The position numbers and the translations under genes were made by a program. Source: CAZLMW01 sp964560875 (GTDB lineage Bacteria; Myxococcota_A; UBA9042). Taken from it: a stretch of 11,971 bases of DNA. The notes below the pieces were generated by a model. That model made no database searches. It saw only the letters and a program-made list of their open reading frames with translations, and was not told the DNA's origin. The stretch covers positions 1-11,971 of the forward strand of contig CAZLMW010000185.1 in NCBI GenBank assembly GCA_964560875.1. Direction: 5' to 3'. Of the stretch, positions 1 to 6,839 are shown one piece after another (positions within the stretch are counted from its first letter, which is position 1; each line of letters starts with the position of its first letter).

Positions 1-194
1 GGTCCTTCCCCCTTGGACCCCCATCCCCGTTTACCCCAACCGCCTGTTTTTGTGGATATTTTTGGATTGGCAGCGGGTTTGCGGTTCTTGCGGGACGGCA
101 GCTACACCGAACAACCGGGGGTGTGATCTTTTACGGGTAAAAGATCACGCCCCCTGATCGAGGCGCCGTCTGCCAAGACAAAACGAAGGGCTCC
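1..194. other. Non-coding left edge downstream of the SLC12-type gene
   Basis: No convincing coding region was found here on either strand. The stretch starts with a short inverted repeat, GGTCC at 1-5 and GGACC at 15-19 with a 9-base loop, followed by a locally T-rich segment (about 47-68) and then the strong palindrome at 117-154, described separately. It lies past the 3' end of the minus-strand transporter gene, so a transcript end is the most natural content. Confidence 0.6.
117..154. repeat. 38-bp near-perfect inverted repeat, possible transcription terminator
   Basis: The left arm is five G (117-121), T122 and GTGATCTTTTAC (123-134). After a GG centre (135-136) the right arm is GTAAAAGATCAC (137-148), G149 and five C (150-154). 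All 18 positions of each arm pair, except that T122 faces G149 (a G-U wobble in one RNA). It begins 40 bp past the stop of the minus-strand transporter gene, where a terminator would be expected. Neither strand has a T-run after the stem, so a classical intrinsic terminator is not shown. A dispersed palindromic element or a protein-binding site are alternatives. Confidence 0.7.
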
Positions 195-2501
195 TCAGAC
201 CTCAGAAACGGCAGCCATCACCGGGTTGGTGACGTCGCGCTGGTCGTCGACGGCGGTGTGAGCGTCTTCTTCAAGGCCGAGCGGCTTGCCCCCGGCGTGG
301 TGCTTGGACGCAGACACCCGCAAGACGGCGCGGATTCCGAGCGAGCGGCGCACCTGGTCTTCCACCCACTGTCCGGACTGGCCTTCCCGCGGTCGTGGCA
401 CGCCCATGATGACGAGATCGGCGCGCTTGCTGCGTTTGCGCAGGACCTCAAGCGGGTCTTCGGACTCCTTGCTGCCGTCCATGACGATCACTTCGGCGCG
501 CACCCGCCCGCGCGCGAGGAATCTCCGCAGCGCCTTGCGACGCCCTTCGACTTCGCTGGTTGAGTCGACCAACGTAACGATACGGACCCGAGCCTGGTTC
601 CACGCCGGCGTGCTCTGGATGAAGTGCGCGAGCATGAGCATCAGCCCGCCGTTGATCTGGTTGCGCCCCCACCAGATGTCGAGCTTGCGGCGGTGGCGAA
701 AGCCGATCTGGTCGTCCACTTCGAGCAGCAGCAGGTTGCGATCCCGCTCCATCAAGCCGCGGATCAACGTGCCGTAGGACGCGTATTTCGAGCTGCGTCG
801 CGGCCAGCCGAGCATCACGGCGTTGGGCTCCAGGCCCACGAGTCCGAACCACTCCGACGCCATGTGGATGCCGTCGGGCACGGTCGGGCATTTGCGCGTG
901 GTGTGAAACACGCTGTGCAGCTCGAAGCTGTCGTAGGATTCAATCGGCAGCGCGCGCTCGGGGTCGGTGCCCTCGGAGTCGCCCCGTGGTGTGCCGGTTA
1001 CGAGGCTGAAGTGCCCACTGGCGCGCCTGCGTGTCGGTTCGAGCAGGAAATTCGTGAGCAAGCCGTGCTCCTGCACGATCCACTGTGCCATATGGAGCAG
1101 GTGCGGGCGGACTTCCGGGTGGCCGCCAAAGAGCAGCACGTTGGGCCGCCATGTCTCAGTTCGGTCGGCGACGCGGTGCAGCCGGAAGAGGCCTGCGCGG
1201 ACCATTTGCTCCCAGATGACGGCCCAGATGCTGCTGCTTTCCAGCTCGAGTCGACGCTGTTTCACGAACAGGTAAAGGAGGACGAGCACGAGAATGGCGC
1301 CGGTCATGGCGGCCGCGTCGAGCTTGAACATCGTGCTCATGCACACAGCGGCGCCCGTGAAGCTGAGCCAGGCCGGCACGCGGAAGCGCGGTCGGAAGTC
1401 GGGGTTGGACCATCGCTCGAGACCGCAGGCGAGGTTCAGCATCCCGTACGTGGTCAGGAAGAACATGGTCAGCACGCGCGCGACGAGGTCGAGGTCGCCG
1501 ACAAGGATGCCGATCTCGGCGATAACGAAAGTCGCGGCGACGGCCGCCCGTGGCTCATTTGTCTTGGCGCTGCCGGTGCCCAGGATGGCCGGTCCCACGC
1601 CATCGAGCGCGAGCGCCTGCAAGATTCGAGGCGCACCGAGCATGGAGCCGATCGCCGACGACAGCGTCGCGCCCCAGATACCGGCGATGACAAGCTCGGG
1701 CGAGATGGCCATATTCGACCAGATGTCCATGTCACCGCGCAGGGTTGCCCCGTCCACGCTCAGCCCCAGGAACACGGCCATGCCGATGTAGACAACCAGC
1801 CCGGTCCCGACCGCCCACATCGTGCCGAGCGGGATGTCTTTGCGCGGGTCTTTGAGGTCGCCCGACATCGCGACGCCGGCCGTAAAGCCCGTAACCGCAG
1901 GGAAATAGATGGCGAAAACAAGCGCGAGCGGCGTGCCGTCGGTCGCAGGAGCCCAGGCGATTTCGGTGGGTGGCGCCGGGCTTGTCCCAGCCAACACGGA
2001 CACGATCGACAGGGCGATCGCCGCCATGATCACGTACTGGATCTTGATAGCGAGGCTGGCGCTGGCCATGGTCAGCGCGGTTAGAACCACGAGGGTTATG
2101 GAGCCGGTGATCCGCAGGTTCTCGACGCCTTCTTCGAGGCCGATAAGGGCGTTGACTGTCTGCGAGAACCCGATGATGTACAGGCTGGCCCCGAGCGCCG
2201 TCGCCAGGTAGAGGGCGACGCCGATCGACGCACCAACCGGCAGTCCGAGGCTGCGCGAGATGATGTAGTAGACGCCGCCGCCGCCGATCGCGCGGTTGGA
2301 CGCCAGCGATGCGATGGACAGGCTGGTGGGCACCGAAATCACGTGCGCAAGCAAGATGATGACGATGGCGCCAATGATGCCGGCGTGACCGACGACCCAG
2401 CCGAGTCGCAGGTACATGATGACGCCCAGGATCGTCAGCAGAGACGGCGTGAAGACGCCGCTCATCGCGGTGAACCGGTTCGTGGAAGGGCGGGCTGGCA
2501 T
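195..2501 (-). CDS. SLC12-type cation-chloride cotransporter / amino acid permease
   Basis: A 768-residue inner-membrane protein with an N-terminal transporter half (about residues 15-415, predicted as around 12 membrane helices of the APC/LeuT fold) and a long soluble C-terminal half (about 420-768). Family hallmarks are visible: the first helix GVFTPSLLTILGVIMYLRLG at 15-34, the SNRAIGGGGVYYIISR segment at 68-83, and the helix-6 signature FPAVTGFTAGVAMSGDLKDP at 200-219. Known SLC12 proteins move chloride with sodium and/or potassium; the ion used here cannot be told from sequence. The C-terminal half matches the usual cytosolic regulatory domain in placement and size, and includes a Rossmann-like stretch ending ADLVIMGVPRPREG. 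The ATG at 2501 lies 11 bp after the hydrolase stop, with only a weak ribosome binding site; M13 is an alternative but would also lack one. Bacterial SLC12 homologues exist but are a minority of the family. Confidence 0.88.
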   Translation of the reverse strand: MPARPSTNRFTAMSGVFTPSLLTILGVIMYLRLGWVVGHAGIIGAIVIILLAHVISVPTSLSIASLASNRAIGGGGVYYIISRSLGLPVGASIGVALYLATALGASLYIIGFSQTVNALIGLEEGVENLRITGSITLVVLTALTMASASLAIKIQYVIMAAIALSIVSVLAGTSPAPPTEIAWAPATDGTPLALVFAIYFPAVTGFTAGVAMSGDLKDPRKDIPLGTMWAVGTGLVVYIGMAVFLGLSVDGATLRGDMDIWSNMAISPELVIAGIWGATLSSAIGSMLGAPRILQALALDGVGPAILGTGSAKTNEPRAAVAATFVIAEIGILVGDLDLVARVLTMFFLTTYGMLNLACGLERWSNPDFRPRFRVPAWLSFTGAAVCMSTMFKLDAAAMTGAILVLVLLYLFVKQRRLELESSSIWAVIWEQMVRAGLFRLHRVADRTETWRPNVLLFGGHPEVRPHLLHMAQWIVQEHGLLTNFLLEPTRRRASGHFSLVTGTPRGDSEGTDPERALPIESYDSFELHSVFHTTRKCPTVPDGIHMASEWFGLVGLEPNAVMLGWPRRSSKYASYGTLIRGLMERDRNLLLLEVDDQIGFRHRRKLDIWWGRNQINGGLMLMLAHFIQSTPAWNQARVRIVTLVDSTSEVEGRRKALRRFLARGRVRAEVIVMDGSKESEDPLEVLRKRSKRADLVIMGVPRPREGQSGQWVEDQVRRSLGIRAVLRVSASKHHAGGKPLGLEEDAHTAVDDQRDVTNPVMAAVSEV

Positions 2502-2512
2502 GCTTTGCCGGT

Positions 2513-3394
2513 TCAGATCTGGGCGAAGTGGGTGTCGAGGAAGTCGCTGATCCGCGTCACAACCTCGGTCGGGTATTCGAGCAGCGAATAGTGGGTTCCG
2601 CCGCGCACAATGTGGGTCTCAAGCCCGTCGAGGTGACGCTGAAACGTGCGGACCACCGACGGGGGCGTCATGCGGTCCTTGTCCCCGGCGATGAACAACG
2701 TGGGGATGTCGATTTGCTGCAGCGCGGGCTCACCGTCGTGGCTGTTGAGATGCCCCATGATGCGGTGATAGGTGTTGAAATCCAAGCGCTTGAAGCCGCT
2801 TGCGATCTCGACGAAGACCTCGCGATCGAGTTTCTTGTCAACCAGCCCGAACGCCGACATTGCGGGCATGAAGAGGCGCGAACGGGTCACTCTGCCGACG
2901 ACGGGTGGCATCAAAGGGCCGGCGGCCATCGCGATGCGGTTGGCGACCGGCAGAACGACGCGGCTGCCCGGGGCCTGGAACGCGGTCTCGAAGACGCGGC
3001 CGTAGGTGCCGTTGATGAGCACGAGCCCTCGCACGCGGCCGGCGAGGTCCGCGGCGGCTTGCACAGACACCTGCACGCCCATGCTCCAGCCCGCGAGCAC
3101 AAAATCGTCGACGTTCAACGCGTCGCAAACGGCGCGGAGATCCGCAACATGGTCGCGCACCTCCAAGCGGCTCCGGTCCGAGGGACGGTCACTGTCGTAG
3201 AGGCCGCGGTAGTCCCACGACACGAAGCGCACCCGTTTGGCCAGCGCACGGAGCAGCGGAGTCCACGCAATAAGGGTCCCGCCGAGCCCGTTTGCGATCG
3301 CGATGGTCAGGTCGCCTGAGCCGTACGATTGCACGGCAAGCGAGGTGCCATCGGCCGCCCGGACGCGGGTGTGTTCGAGCTGGGGCAGCGCCAT
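2513..3394 (-). CDS. Alpha/beta hydrolase
   Basis: A 293-residue protein of the alpha/beta hydrolase fold, normal in length for the family and without a signal peptide, so probably cytoplasmic. The nucleophile elbow is GWSMG with Ser104, the acid is most likely Asp240 in GDKDRMTP (Asp238 is close), and the base is His268 in RGGTHYS. An oxyanion-hole segment, ANGLGGT, sits at 34-40. The substrate cannot be named; esterase or C-C hydrolase activity are both possible. A good ribosome binding site lies 8 nt before the ATG. The gene leads a two-gene operon with the SLC12-type transporter 11 bp downstream, and is transcribed away from the secreted protein gene that starts 90 bp upstream. No functional link between hydrolase and transporter is evident. 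Confidence 0.9.
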   Translation of the reverse strand: MALPQLEHTRVRAADGTSLAVQSYGSGDLTIAIANGLGGTLIAWTPLLRALAKRVRFVSWDYRGLYDSDRPSDRSRLEVRDHVADLRAVCDALNVDDFVLAGWSMGVQVSVQAAADLAGRVRGLVLINGTYGRVFETAFQAPGSRVVLPVANRIAMAAGPLMPPVVGRVTRSRLFMPAMSAFGLVDKKLDREVFVEIASGFKRLDFNTYHRIMGHLNSHDGEPALQQIDIPTLFIAGDKDRMTPPSVVRTFQRHLDGLETHIVRGGTHYSLLEYPTEVVTRISDFLDTHFAQI

Positions 3395-3402
3395 GCGTCG
3401 TA

Positions 3403-3408
3403 TTCCTC
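3403..3408 (-). promoter_or_regulatory. Ribosome binding site of the alpha/beta hydrolase
   Basis: GAGGAA on the minus strand, 8 nt before the ATG at 3394. It is the best Shine-Dalgarno match in the window and fixes the start of this gene. Confidence 0.75.
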
Positions 3409-3484
3409 AACAGGATGGACCGCGGATTCTCGCCGAGACGTGCACGAGCCGCAACGCGTCGCATATCTTGGTACGCTCGCTGGG

Positions 3485-4483
3485 ATGTCGGGACCCCGCT
3501 GCACCCTGTTCAAGCGTCTGCTCGGCGCGCTGTTCTGCGCCGCACTCGCCGCAACCTGGCCCGCGGAGGGCGCCGCCGCCGGTTTGCTCAAGCCGCACCT
3601 GCATAAGGCCGACGCGTACTCCGAGGTGTATTCGCTTGTTCTTGAGCTCGAGGACGGGGGTCACGCGCAGATCGAGCTCGCCGTCTCCAACATCGGCATC
3701 GGCGATAACAACGCGATGTGCCGCGCGTTCGTGGTCAACGGGCGCCGCTCATGGAAGTTCGCGTCGATCATCAAACCCAAGGACTGGCGTTACACGGCCC
3801 CTGACAACCTGCGCATCGGTCGTTGTTCGATCGACTACCGCGCCGGTGTGTTGCGCGTCGTCGGGCGCGGTCGGGGCGGAACACTGACAGCCACGGTGAA
3901 AACGAAGCTCTCGAGCCGGTCGTTCCCCGGCCACCGCATTGTCACAAAGGGCGGGTTCTTCGACGCCGAACGACTCCTGCACAACGCCGTCGCGAACGTG
4001 TCGATGTCGCCGTCCAAGGCCGGTGTCGGCGTGACGCAAGCGCAGGCGACCATGCACCGATTCTGGGTGACGGCACCGCCCAGTGAGTTGGCGTCGCGGT
4101 GGGTGCGCGTCTTCGGTCTCGGCAAGACGTCGACCCTGATCGTGCACGCCCGCGAGTTGCCGGGTCGAAAGGGCGCGCGCGGGGCGATTTCAGCGTCGCC
4201 GAACCATCGTTTTGTCGCCTTGAAGGGGCTGAAGCTGCGACGGGTGGGCACGCGCCGGATCCTGACGATTGGCGTGGGCAAGAGCCGTTACCACGTGCGC
4301 CTCGGCAAGCGCCTGTTTCGTCACGCACCGCTCGAAGACGCCGGCGTGATCGGTCGCATCATTCGGATGTTCGTTGGCAACCCGGTGACCGAGACGTTTC
4401 GCGCCACCCTGCTCGGCCGCGACAAACACCCCGAGTTGGCCGCCTTGCCCGAGCGCCTCATCGTCGAGCTATCGACAAACTGA
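3485..4483 (+). CDS. Secreted protein of unknown function
   Basis: A 332-residue protein that I cannot assign to a family with confidence. The frame is open further upstream, to an ATG at 3329 inside the opposite-strand hydrolase gene. I chose the ATG at 3485 because a typical Sec signal peptide starts there: basic n-region (RCTLFKR), hydrophobic core LLGALFCAALAA, and a small-residue cleavage site near AEGAAA (28-32). The ribosome binding site is weak. The mature part has many short alternating hydrophobic segments that suggest a beta-rich fold. Two cysteines, Cys79 and Cys114, could form a disulphide. The segment ELAVSNIGIGDNNAMCRAFV (64-83) loosely recalls the lipocalin-like AttH/CrtC/Svf1 group, which is only a guess. 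The gene is divergent from the hydrolase and overlaps the NnrS-like gene tail-to-tail by 26 bp. Confidence 0.72.
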   Translation: MSGPRCTLFKRLLGALFCAALAATWPAEGAAAGLLKPHLHKADAYSEVYSLVLELEDGGHAQIELAVSNIGIGDNNAMCRAFVVNGRRSWKFASIIKPKDWRYTAPDNLRIGRCSIDYRAGVLRVVGRGRGGTLTATVKTKLSSRSFPGHRIVTKGGFFDAERLLHNAVANVSMSPSKAGVGVTQAQATMHRFWVTAPPSELASRWVRVFGLGKTSTLIVHARELPGRKGARGAISASPNHRFVALKGLKLRRVGTRRILTIGVGKSRYHVRLGKRLFRHAPLEDAGVIGRIIRMFVGNPVTETFRATLLGRDKHPELAALPERLIVELSTN

Positions 4484-5609
4484 GCAACCAAACGACCGCG
4501 AATCCCATCGCCGCCACGAAAGCACTGGCCGCCATCGCCACCACGCCGACGCGATTGTCGAGCGACGTCATGATGTCCGCCGCCGAGCGCAGCACGAGCG
4601 CCAGGCCAAGCAGCGCTACGGTGCGACGCAGCCAGCTCATTTTGCCCACCGCGTTGGTCGCCGCGAGCCACAGCAAAGGCCCCACGACAAAGCCGCCGAT
4701 GAACACCAGGTGCAGCCCCGCCGTCCGCCAACGCGGCATCGTCGCGCCGACCATGTAGCCCAGCGGAATCGAACCGGTGGCGATGTGGGCCGGCGTCAGG
4801 CGATTTGCGAAGAAGCCCGCTGTGTGCAGACCGTAGAGCGTCGCAACCAGGCGAACCGACAGGCCAAGGCGCGTCGAGCTCCAAAGCTCGAGCGGGACGC
4901 TGGCAACAAGCGCGGCCATACACGCCAGGGCCCGCATTCGGGAGCGCTCCGCAGAGGTGTTGCGCAACAAGCCCGAAGCTTGTGCATGATCGTGCATCCA
5001 TCCGATGATCAGCCCGAGAAACAGGCACTGCAGCAGCCATCCCCGGCCGATGAACTTGAGCCACTCCCGGTCGAGACCGTGCAGCGTCTCCTGCCCGAGC
5101 GAACCGAGCGTCGAGTACGCCGAAAGCAACACCGCGCCAGCAATCCCGGTCGCCGCCGCGAGCACATACCAGGTCACCGCGACCGATCGCCCGTTGGCCG
5201 CCCGAAATCGACGCAGCGCGAATGTCCCCGCGGAGACCAGCGCCAGCAGCCACGTCCCCTGCCCAACGCCCAGCAGGATGTCGTACGGCAGCAGGTGGCG
5301 CAGAAAAGACACCACAACCGTCGCCACGCACATCACCGCGATCATCGCTGTGAGCCACCACTTCGGCGGACGCCCGTCGGTAAGCGCTGGCACCCGCCAC
5401 AAGAGCACACCGGCGAGCCCGCAAGTCAGACCGCCCTGCACCGTCCCAACCATATGAAAGACGTCGCGGTACAGCTCGGGCCACACGGGCCGCACAGCCC
5501 ACGGCAGCACCGACGCCGCCAACAACAAAGCCGCCGTGATCAGCAACAGGATCGCTTGTCGGGACACCGGGGTGTCCGTTGCGGTCGCGTGTGTTTGCGC
5601 CGTGTTCAA
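4458..5609 (-). CDS. NnrS-like multi-spanning membrane protein
   Basis: A 383-residue protein with about 10-12 predicted membrane helices. The N-terminal third fits the NnrS family: His52 in FHMVGTVQGG, followed by the segment LLWRVPALTDGRPP (69-82), which matches the family's FLLTAVPNWTGRPP region. The C-terminal part has AGLHLVFIGGF with His300, also at a family position. The usual GHTGR motif downstream appears as GKMSW (322-326), so a normally conserved histidine seems to be Lys323. NnrS proteins are haem- and copper-containing inner-membrane proteins linked to resistance to nitric-oxide stress; no denitrification genes are visible here. The start is a TTG at 5609 whose bases overlap the stop of the upstream fragment (TTGA), suggesting coupled translation. 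A GTG at 5567 is an alternative. The family call is from recalled motifs, so it is moderate. Confidence 0.65.
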   Translation of the reverse strand: MNTAQTHATATDTPVSRQAILLLITAALLLAASVLPWAVRPVWPELYRDVFHMVGTVQGGLTCGLAGVLLWRVPALTDGRPPKWWLTAMIAVMCVATVVVSFLRHLLPYDILLGVGQGTWLLALVSAGTFALRRFRAANGRSVAVTWYVLAAATGIAGAVLLSAYSTLGSLGQETLHGLDREWLKFIGRGWLLQCLFLGLIIGWMHDHAQASGLLRNTSAERSRMRALACMAALVASVPLELWSSTRLGLSVRLVATLYGLHTAGFFANRLTPAHIATGSIPLGYMVGATMPRWRTAGLHLVFIGGFVVGPLLWLAATNAVGKMSWLRRTVALLGLALVLRSAADIMTSLDNRVGVVAMAASAFVAAMGFAVVWLLSLSIARR

Positions 5610-5839
5610 AGGAGCCCGCTGACGTGGTCTGCGATGGCCAGGGCGCTCGTCAGCCCGGGCGAGTCGATGCCCACGAGTTGGATGAAATCGGGATGCCGTC
5701 GGTCCGCCTCGATGATGAAGTCGCTGCCGCCGGTCTTGCTGGCCATGATCCCGGTGTAGTCGCGGACCAGGTGCTCGGTTTTCAGCGCCGGCATTCCGAT
5801 GCGTGCGCTGCCGCCGCGGTCGTGGTTCACAGAAGACAT
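5606..5839 (-). pseudogene. C-terminal remnant of an LhgO-like FAD-dependent oxidoreductase
   Basis: The 77 codons read as the extreme C-terminus of L-2-hydroxyglutarate dehydrogenase/oxidase-type (DAO superfamily) flavoproteins. Family-like segments are LVRDYTGI (24-31), DFIIEADRRHPDFIQLVGID (40-59) and SPGLTSALAIADHV (60-73). Full-length relatives are roughly 370-420 residues, so about 300 residues, including the FAD-binding GxGxxG region, are absent. The likeness begins near residue 12 (about 5806). An in-frame TAG sits at 5846-5848, and only 35 bp separate the ATG from the neighbouring lipoprotein gene, leaving no room for the rest. The remaining frame has no internal stop or frameshift and GC-rich third positions, so the truncation is recent or the piece is retained. 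Its stop overlaps the TTG start of the NnrS-like gene. It cannot be a working flavoenzyme alone. Confidence 0.78.
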
Positions 5840-5874
5840 GATGCCCTAGATGGAAGGCATAAAGGCGCCCCCGA

Positions 5875-6777
5875 CTACTTGTCGTCCCAAAGGAACGCCG
5901 AAACGCCCGAGAATGCGAGCGCCATGGACACCTGTCGGCAGCCTTCGGGGCCCTTGTCCATGTCGCCGGCGATCTTCGCGATGGGCGCGACGATGTCCGA
6001 CACGCCCTTTTCGAACTTCTCCGCCTGCTTGGCGATGCCGATCATGTCCGACACCAGCAAACCGCCGCCGAAGACACCCTGGTCCGCGTCGCCGTCGCCG
6101 AGCAACCGGGCCCGAATTCGAGCGCCCTTGACGCTGAACGAGTAGTGCACGCCGAAAATGGTGAGCGGTAGCAGCGTGTCGAACGGCCCCGCATGCAGCA
6201 TTCCGCCTTCGATTCGAGCGGTCTTGGCCAACGATTCGGGTGACTTTTCGTGCAGGTTGAAGGTCTGGCCGGACAGCACGACGCCGTCGGTGCCGAGCAA
6301 CGGTTTGCCGGTCCCGGCGCGCACTCGCACGGTGACGGCGGGGTCATCGGTCGGGTCATCGATCCCGTCGACCTGGAGCATGATCAGCAGCCCGCCATCA
6401 TCAACAGCGCCCTGCAGCAGCCCTTCGACCGCGCTGAGCCCGCCGGCTTCGATCAGGGGAACCAGGGTCGCGAACTGGTTGTCGATGCCCTTTTCGCCGC
6501 TCGGGTTGACGAAATCGGGCTTCTCGCAGGTCGTCTTGTCGTGTTTCGTGCTGGTCTTGCCGTCGAGGTTGAAGCCCGGGACCCGCCCGTCCTTGCCCAT
6601 GCGCGTAAAACCCAGCGTCGACAGCACGAGGAGCTTGGAGCTCGCGACCGGATCGCCGCCCGAACCTGCGCTTCCATCCGCGCTACCGTTCGCGCCGCCG
6701 TCGTCGCCATTGCCCGAATCGCAGCCGCCTGCCGCCGCCGCGAGCACCGCCACAAGCATCCAGGCGCCCAGTTTCAT
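5875..6777 (-). CDS. Lipoprotein of unknown function
   Basis: A 300-residue lipoprotein. The signal peptide is MKLGAWMLVAVLAAAAGG with the lipid-modified Cys19, followed by a flexible Gly/Asp/Ser-rich linker to about residue 45. The folded part (about 48-300) contains GFNLDGKTST (68-77), Cys84, PSGEKGIDNQ (92-101) and a late Cys280; one disulphide is possible. I recall similar layouts in uncharacterised myxobacterial proteins but can name no domain or function. I prefer the ATG at 6777 to the in-frame ATG at 6804, because the signal peptide starts there and the upstream ATG arises from a variant copy of a 16-bp repeat. No good ribosome binding site is seen. It follows the DUF1552 gene on the same strand and likely shares its transcript. 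Confidence 0.8.
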   Translation of the reverse strand: MKLGAWMLVAVLAAAAGGCDSGNGDDGGANGSADGSAGSGGDPVASSKLLVLSTLGFTRMGKDGRVPGFNLDGKTSTKHDKTTCEKPDFVNPSGEKGIDNQFATLVPLIEAGGLSAVEGLLQGAVDDGGLLIMLQVDGIDDPTDDPAVTVRVRAGTGKPLLGTDGVVLSGQTFNLHEKSPESLAKTARIEGGMLHAGPFDTLLPLTIFGVHYSFSVKGARIRARLLGDGDADQGVFGGGLLVSDMIGIAKQAEKFEKGVSDIVAPIAKIAGDMDKGPEGCRQVSMALAFSGVSAFLWDDK

Positions 6778-6838
6778 CTCAGTACCGTCGCATCTCAGCA
6801 CCATCGCATCTCAGCCCCGTCGCAATTCAGCCACGAAT
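6775..6838. repeat. Four 16-bp tandem repeats spanning an intergenic gap and start codon
   Basis: Units at 6775-6790 (catctcagtaccgtcg), 6791-6806 (catctcagcaccatcg), 6807-6822 (catctcagccccgtcg) and a decayed 6823-6838 (caattcagccacgaat). The first three differ by one to three bases. On the coding (minus) strand each of those units carries CTGAGATG, so the lipoprotein start codon with its leader is present three times; only the copy at 6777 is in frame with the lipoprotein. The array fills essentially the whole 62-bp gap after the DUF1552 stop. Confidence 0.9.
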
Positions 6839-6839
6839 C

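Noticed and set aside
624..2084. 486-codon plus-strand frame opposite the SLC12-type gene
   Set aside because: Low-complexity Arg/His/Asp/Glu-rich composition and no recognisable domain; it is a GC-rich shadow of a well-supported transporter gene.
3329..3484. N-terminal 52-residue extension of the secreted protein from the ATG at 3329
   Set aside because: It would overlap the opposite-strand hydrolase start and bury the signal peptide; the extension is polar and shows no family feature.
5841..5860. Small hairpin ATGCC/GGCAT between the 300-aa lipoprotein and the LhgO remnant
   Set aside because: Only five pairs with a 10-base loop and no T-run; too weak to call a terminator.
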